The notes under the pieces are model-generated. The model did no database searches and had not been told where the DNA came from. It saw nothing but the letters and a program-made list of their open reading frames with translations. Positions 62,190 through 64,000 of a stretch of DNA of 64,000 bases are shown here, piece by piece; position 1 is the stretch's first letter, and each line of letters begins with the position of its first letter. Origin of the DNA: JBFGFX01 sp965232455 (GTDB lineage Bacteria > Pseudomonadota > Gammaproteobacteria > Steroidobacterales > Woeseiaceae). A program made the position numbers and the translations under genes. The stretch lies in NCBI GenBank assembly GCA_965232455.1, contig OZ246981.1, forward strand, positions 1,426,001-1,490,000. The letters run 5' to 3'.

Positions 62190-62223
62190 ACAGGGATCAC
62201 TCGCATCGTGTTAACCGGCCCTA
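62190..62223 (-). repeat. TAGGGCC dispersed repeat, long copy B, at the adaptor stop codon
   Basis: The stop TAG of the adaptor gene begins TAGGGCCGGTTAACAC, followed by ATGCGAGTGATCCCTG. It aligns over about 32 bp with the copy at 48342-48373 and over 16 bp with the copy at the fumC stop. The repeat separates the adaptor from the ATPase gene. Confidence 0.6.
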
Positions 62224-63468
62224 GTTGGAAATCAACACGGTGTCCGCGCCGCGAAACAGATCGATGCTGGAGATAACCACACGATCGCCTTCCTGAAGGC
62301 CGCCGGCGATCTCGACCGCCGCCAGGCTGCGCGCGCCAATGCTGATCGAGCGACGAACCGCAAGGCCGTCGTCGGTGACGACGTAGGCAACGCGACCGCC
62401 GCCGCTGTCCAGAAACTGTCCGCGCTGCAGCTTGAGTACGTCCGGCCGTTCTTCGAGCAGGATGCGCGTCGACAAACGCTGGTTCTGGCGGAGGTTCGAC
62501 GGCGTCTCATCGACAAAACGAACACGGCTGGTCACCTGATTGGCGACAATCTCCGGCGATATGGCGATGAGTTGTCCGGCGAACCGCTGTCCACCGATGC
62601 TGATTTCCGCCGGCATCCCCAGGGCAAGGTCGTCCGCGTAACTTTCGGGCACCTGTGCGTCAATCTCGAAATTCGACAGGTCCACGACGGCCATGACGGG
62701 GGTGTCGCGCGACACCGCGGATTTTTGCTGGACGAGCAGATCGCCGACGATCCCGCTCACCGGCGAACGGATCGACAGCTCCTCAACCTGCCGCTTGAGG
62801 TCAGCGACCCGCAATCTTTGACGCTCGACGGACAACTCGCTGGCGCGCAGCTCGAAAGCCAGCCGTTCGTCGAACAGGTCCGCGTCGGCGATCGAATGTT
62901 CGTAAGCGAGCTCGGCGTTACGCAAGTCGTCCTGCGCTTTCTCGTAGTCGATTACCGAGATGACGTTGACGGCGTTCGCCTCATCCGCGCGGCGCTTTTC
63001 GCGCCTGGCGGCGATCAGCGTGACCTCGGCGAGATCGGCCTGTTTTCGCTTTTCGAGCGCCTGCTGGCGAGATTCAATGCGCTGGCGGTCGAGTTGAACG
63101 CTCTCCTGTTGCAAGGTAGCGTCCGCCTGCTGCAATTCGTTCGACAGATAGGGGCTGTCAATCGAGGCGAGTATCTGCCCCTCCGACACGCTTGCTCCCG
63201 CGTCGACGTGAAGAGTTATCGAACCGGCCGCAGGCGCGTACAACGTCGGGCTGACCGCCGCCACCACCCTGCCCTGTACCGATACGTCGCGAACGAGATT
63301 ACCTCGCTCTACGCTGGCGATGCGCAGCCGCTCGCCCGGCACGGTGATGCTTGCGTTTGCCCACCGGTTGACGACCGGTGCGATGCTCCAGACGAGCACC
63401 GTCAGAATCACGGCGCCCGCGCCGGCCAACACCCACCGCCGGCGCCGTCGAGTTGGTTCAATCCGCAC
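62221..63468 (-). CDS. Periplasmic adaptor subunit of tripartite ABC exporter (MacA/HlyD-like)
   Basis: Membrane-fusion protein of 415 residues. One TM helix near 12-32 (RWVLAGAGAVILTVLVWSIAPVV) anchors it. A split lipoyl/barrel-sandwich domain is seen as VVAAVSPTLYAPAAGSITLHVDAGASVSEGQILASIDSP and later SIRSPVSGIVGDLLVQQKSAV. Between them lies a long coiled-coil hairpin (about 115-235, QQADATLQQESVQLDRQRIESRQQALEKR). A beta-barrel and membrane-proximal domain follow. First gene of the exporter operon; an outer-membrane partner such as TolC must be encoded elsewhere. Confidence 0.92.
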   Translation of the reverse strand: MRIEPTRRRRRWVLAGAGAVILTVLVWSIAPVVNRWANASITVPGERLRIASVERGNLVRDVSVQGRVVAAVSPTLYAPAAGSITLHVDAGASVSEGQILASIDSPYLSNELQQADATLQQESVQLDRQRIESRQQALEKRKQADLAEVTLIAARREKRRADEANAVNVISVIDYEKAQDDLRNAELAYEHSIADADLFDERLAFELRASELSVERQRLRVADLKRQVEELSIRSPVSGIVGDLLVQQKSAVSRDTPVMAVVDLSNFEIDAQVPESYADDLALGMPAEISIGGQRFAGQLIAISPEIVANQVTSRVRFVDETPSNLRQNQRLSTRILLEERPDVLKLQRGQFLDSGGGRVAYVVTDDGLAVRRSISIGARSLAAVEIAGGLQEGDRVVISSIDLFRGADTVLISN

Positions 63469-63716
63469 GTCCTGAGCAGATGTATCCGCAATCTTCAGTG
63501 TTCCGTCCCCGCTGCTTCGTGCCGGAAGGGTATGGCCCTTCCATTGTTCATGCGCTTACGTTCTTAGATGCAGGTTCTGCGCAGATCGTTTGCTTTGCGG
63601 GGAGATTCTCGTATTTGAACGCCGTTCGGCGCGTTTGGGGAGCTCGGCCAACCCGGGCGGCAGGCGCGGGTAGACGGGGAAAGCGAGATCGGCTGCCGGT
63701 TCTCGCGATAGCCGGA
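63469..63716. other. 248-bp gap upstream of the exporter adaptor
   Basis: No gene is supported. A frame on the minus strand across 63556-63831 is Arg/Pro-rich shadow sequence of the partial gene beyond it. I see no convincing promoter, repeat or terminator. Confidence 0.4.
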
Positions 63717-64000
63717 CTAGGGATCCACCGACAAGCGCGGATCGGCGGCCGCCCGGCGCAGCAGCCCGGGATCGGCGTCGCGGACGGCGAGGCTCTGCAT
63801 GACGCCGTCGCGATCGAGCCGCATCAGCCACGGGTGCCAGGCGTCGGCATCGCCGCGCCGATAGTGCCCGGACACCTCCCAGCCGGTGTCGGTCGGATAA
63901 ATATAGACCTTCCCGGCGATCCTGTTGGTCTGGAGCGGATCGACGATTTCGACGCCGGCGTCGGGGGAAACGGCGGTTTTGACCGCCGCCCTGGCGGCCA
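63717..64000 (-). CDS. C-terminus of an unidentified protein (5' part outside window)
   Basis: An open frame enters from the right edge and ends at TAG 63717-63719, giving about 94 visible residues. It includes VEIVDPLQTNRIAGKVYIYP and TGWEVSGHYRRGDADAWHPWLMRLD. The composition is like the other genes of the window (GC-rich third positions), and a short three-stranded pattern (GKVYIYPTDTGWEVSGHYRR) suggests a beta-rich domain. I do not recognise a family. It is on the same strand as the exporter operon, 248 bp upstream of the adaptor start. Confidence 0.55.
   Translation of the reverse strand, partial: AARAAVKTAVSPDAGVEIVDPLQTNRIAGKVYIYPTDTGWEVSGHYRRGDADAWHPWLMRLDRDGVMQSLAVRDADPGLLRRAAADPRLSVDP

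Overview
The window reads as about 64 kb of chromosome from a GC-rich gammaproteobacterium. Supporting this are purB–nudJ–mnmA clustering, yebC-ruvCAB-ybgC-tolQRAB-pal-cpoB synteny, an overlapping thrABC operon, a sucA-sucB-lpd operon and REP-like palindromes of the GTAGGAGC type. AlkB/rubredoxin, exported M13 and M20 peptidases and MacB-like exporters suggest a free-living, possibly marine aerobe. I cannot name the genus. The high GC produces many long antisense reading frames, which I treated as shadows.

Layout. 1-3 kb: a PhoPQ-like two-component system (kinase cut by the window edge) with PepSY and glycine-zipper envelope proteins. 3-6 kb: mazG, a CoA-type Nudix hydrolase and fumC on the minus strand. 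6-15 kb: purB, a PLD-like protein, nudJ, mnmA, acnA, a sirtuin and a DUF2333 protein on the plus strand. 15-20 kb: a YgjP-type metalloprotein, an exported bactofilin-like repeat protein, an ABC-2 transporter, tatD and a NERD protein. 20-25 kb: thrABC. 24.9-26.7 kb: three tandem repeats carrying the 3' end of the adjacent tRNA-Lys, split from that tRNA by an IS481-type insertion. 26.7-35 kb: the tol-pal, ybgC, ruvCAB and yebC block. 35-37 kb: relA. 37.7-43.4 kb: the 2-oxoglutarate dehydrogenase operon. 43.5-47 kb: cytochrome c, alkane monooxygenase, a 54-residue rubredoxin and an outer-membrane protein. 47-54 kb: a decayed FAD oxidoreductase, a transporter, arfB, a small ribbon-helix-helix operon, a PQQ sugar dehydrogenase and an M20 amidohydrolase. 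54-58 kb: a Fic protein behind a striking site array, then an M13 peptidase. 58-64 kb: a four-gene tripartite ABC exporter and a partial unknown gene.

Most of the content is core metabolism: TCA enzymes (acnA, fumC, sucAB-lpd), threonine and purine synthesis, stringent response, and envelope maintenance. The alkB–rubredoxin pair adds terminal hydroxylation of alkanes, which would feed the same TCA cycle through fatty-acid oxidation.

The strongest candidates for something undescribed are: (1) at 54192-54458 upstream of fic, TGTCGA/TCGACA half-sites fixed at offsets 0, 10, 30 and 50 within an exact 70-bp period over four periods, although the sequence between them has diverged; (2) at about 24853-25301, 153-bp tandem repeats each ending in 17 nt of the tRNA-Lys 3' end, similar in architecture to the Escherichia coli tyrT/rtT repeats; (3) a short dispersed repeat, TAGGGCC(T/G)GTTAAC-like, whose first three bases serve as the stop codon of several unrelated genes.
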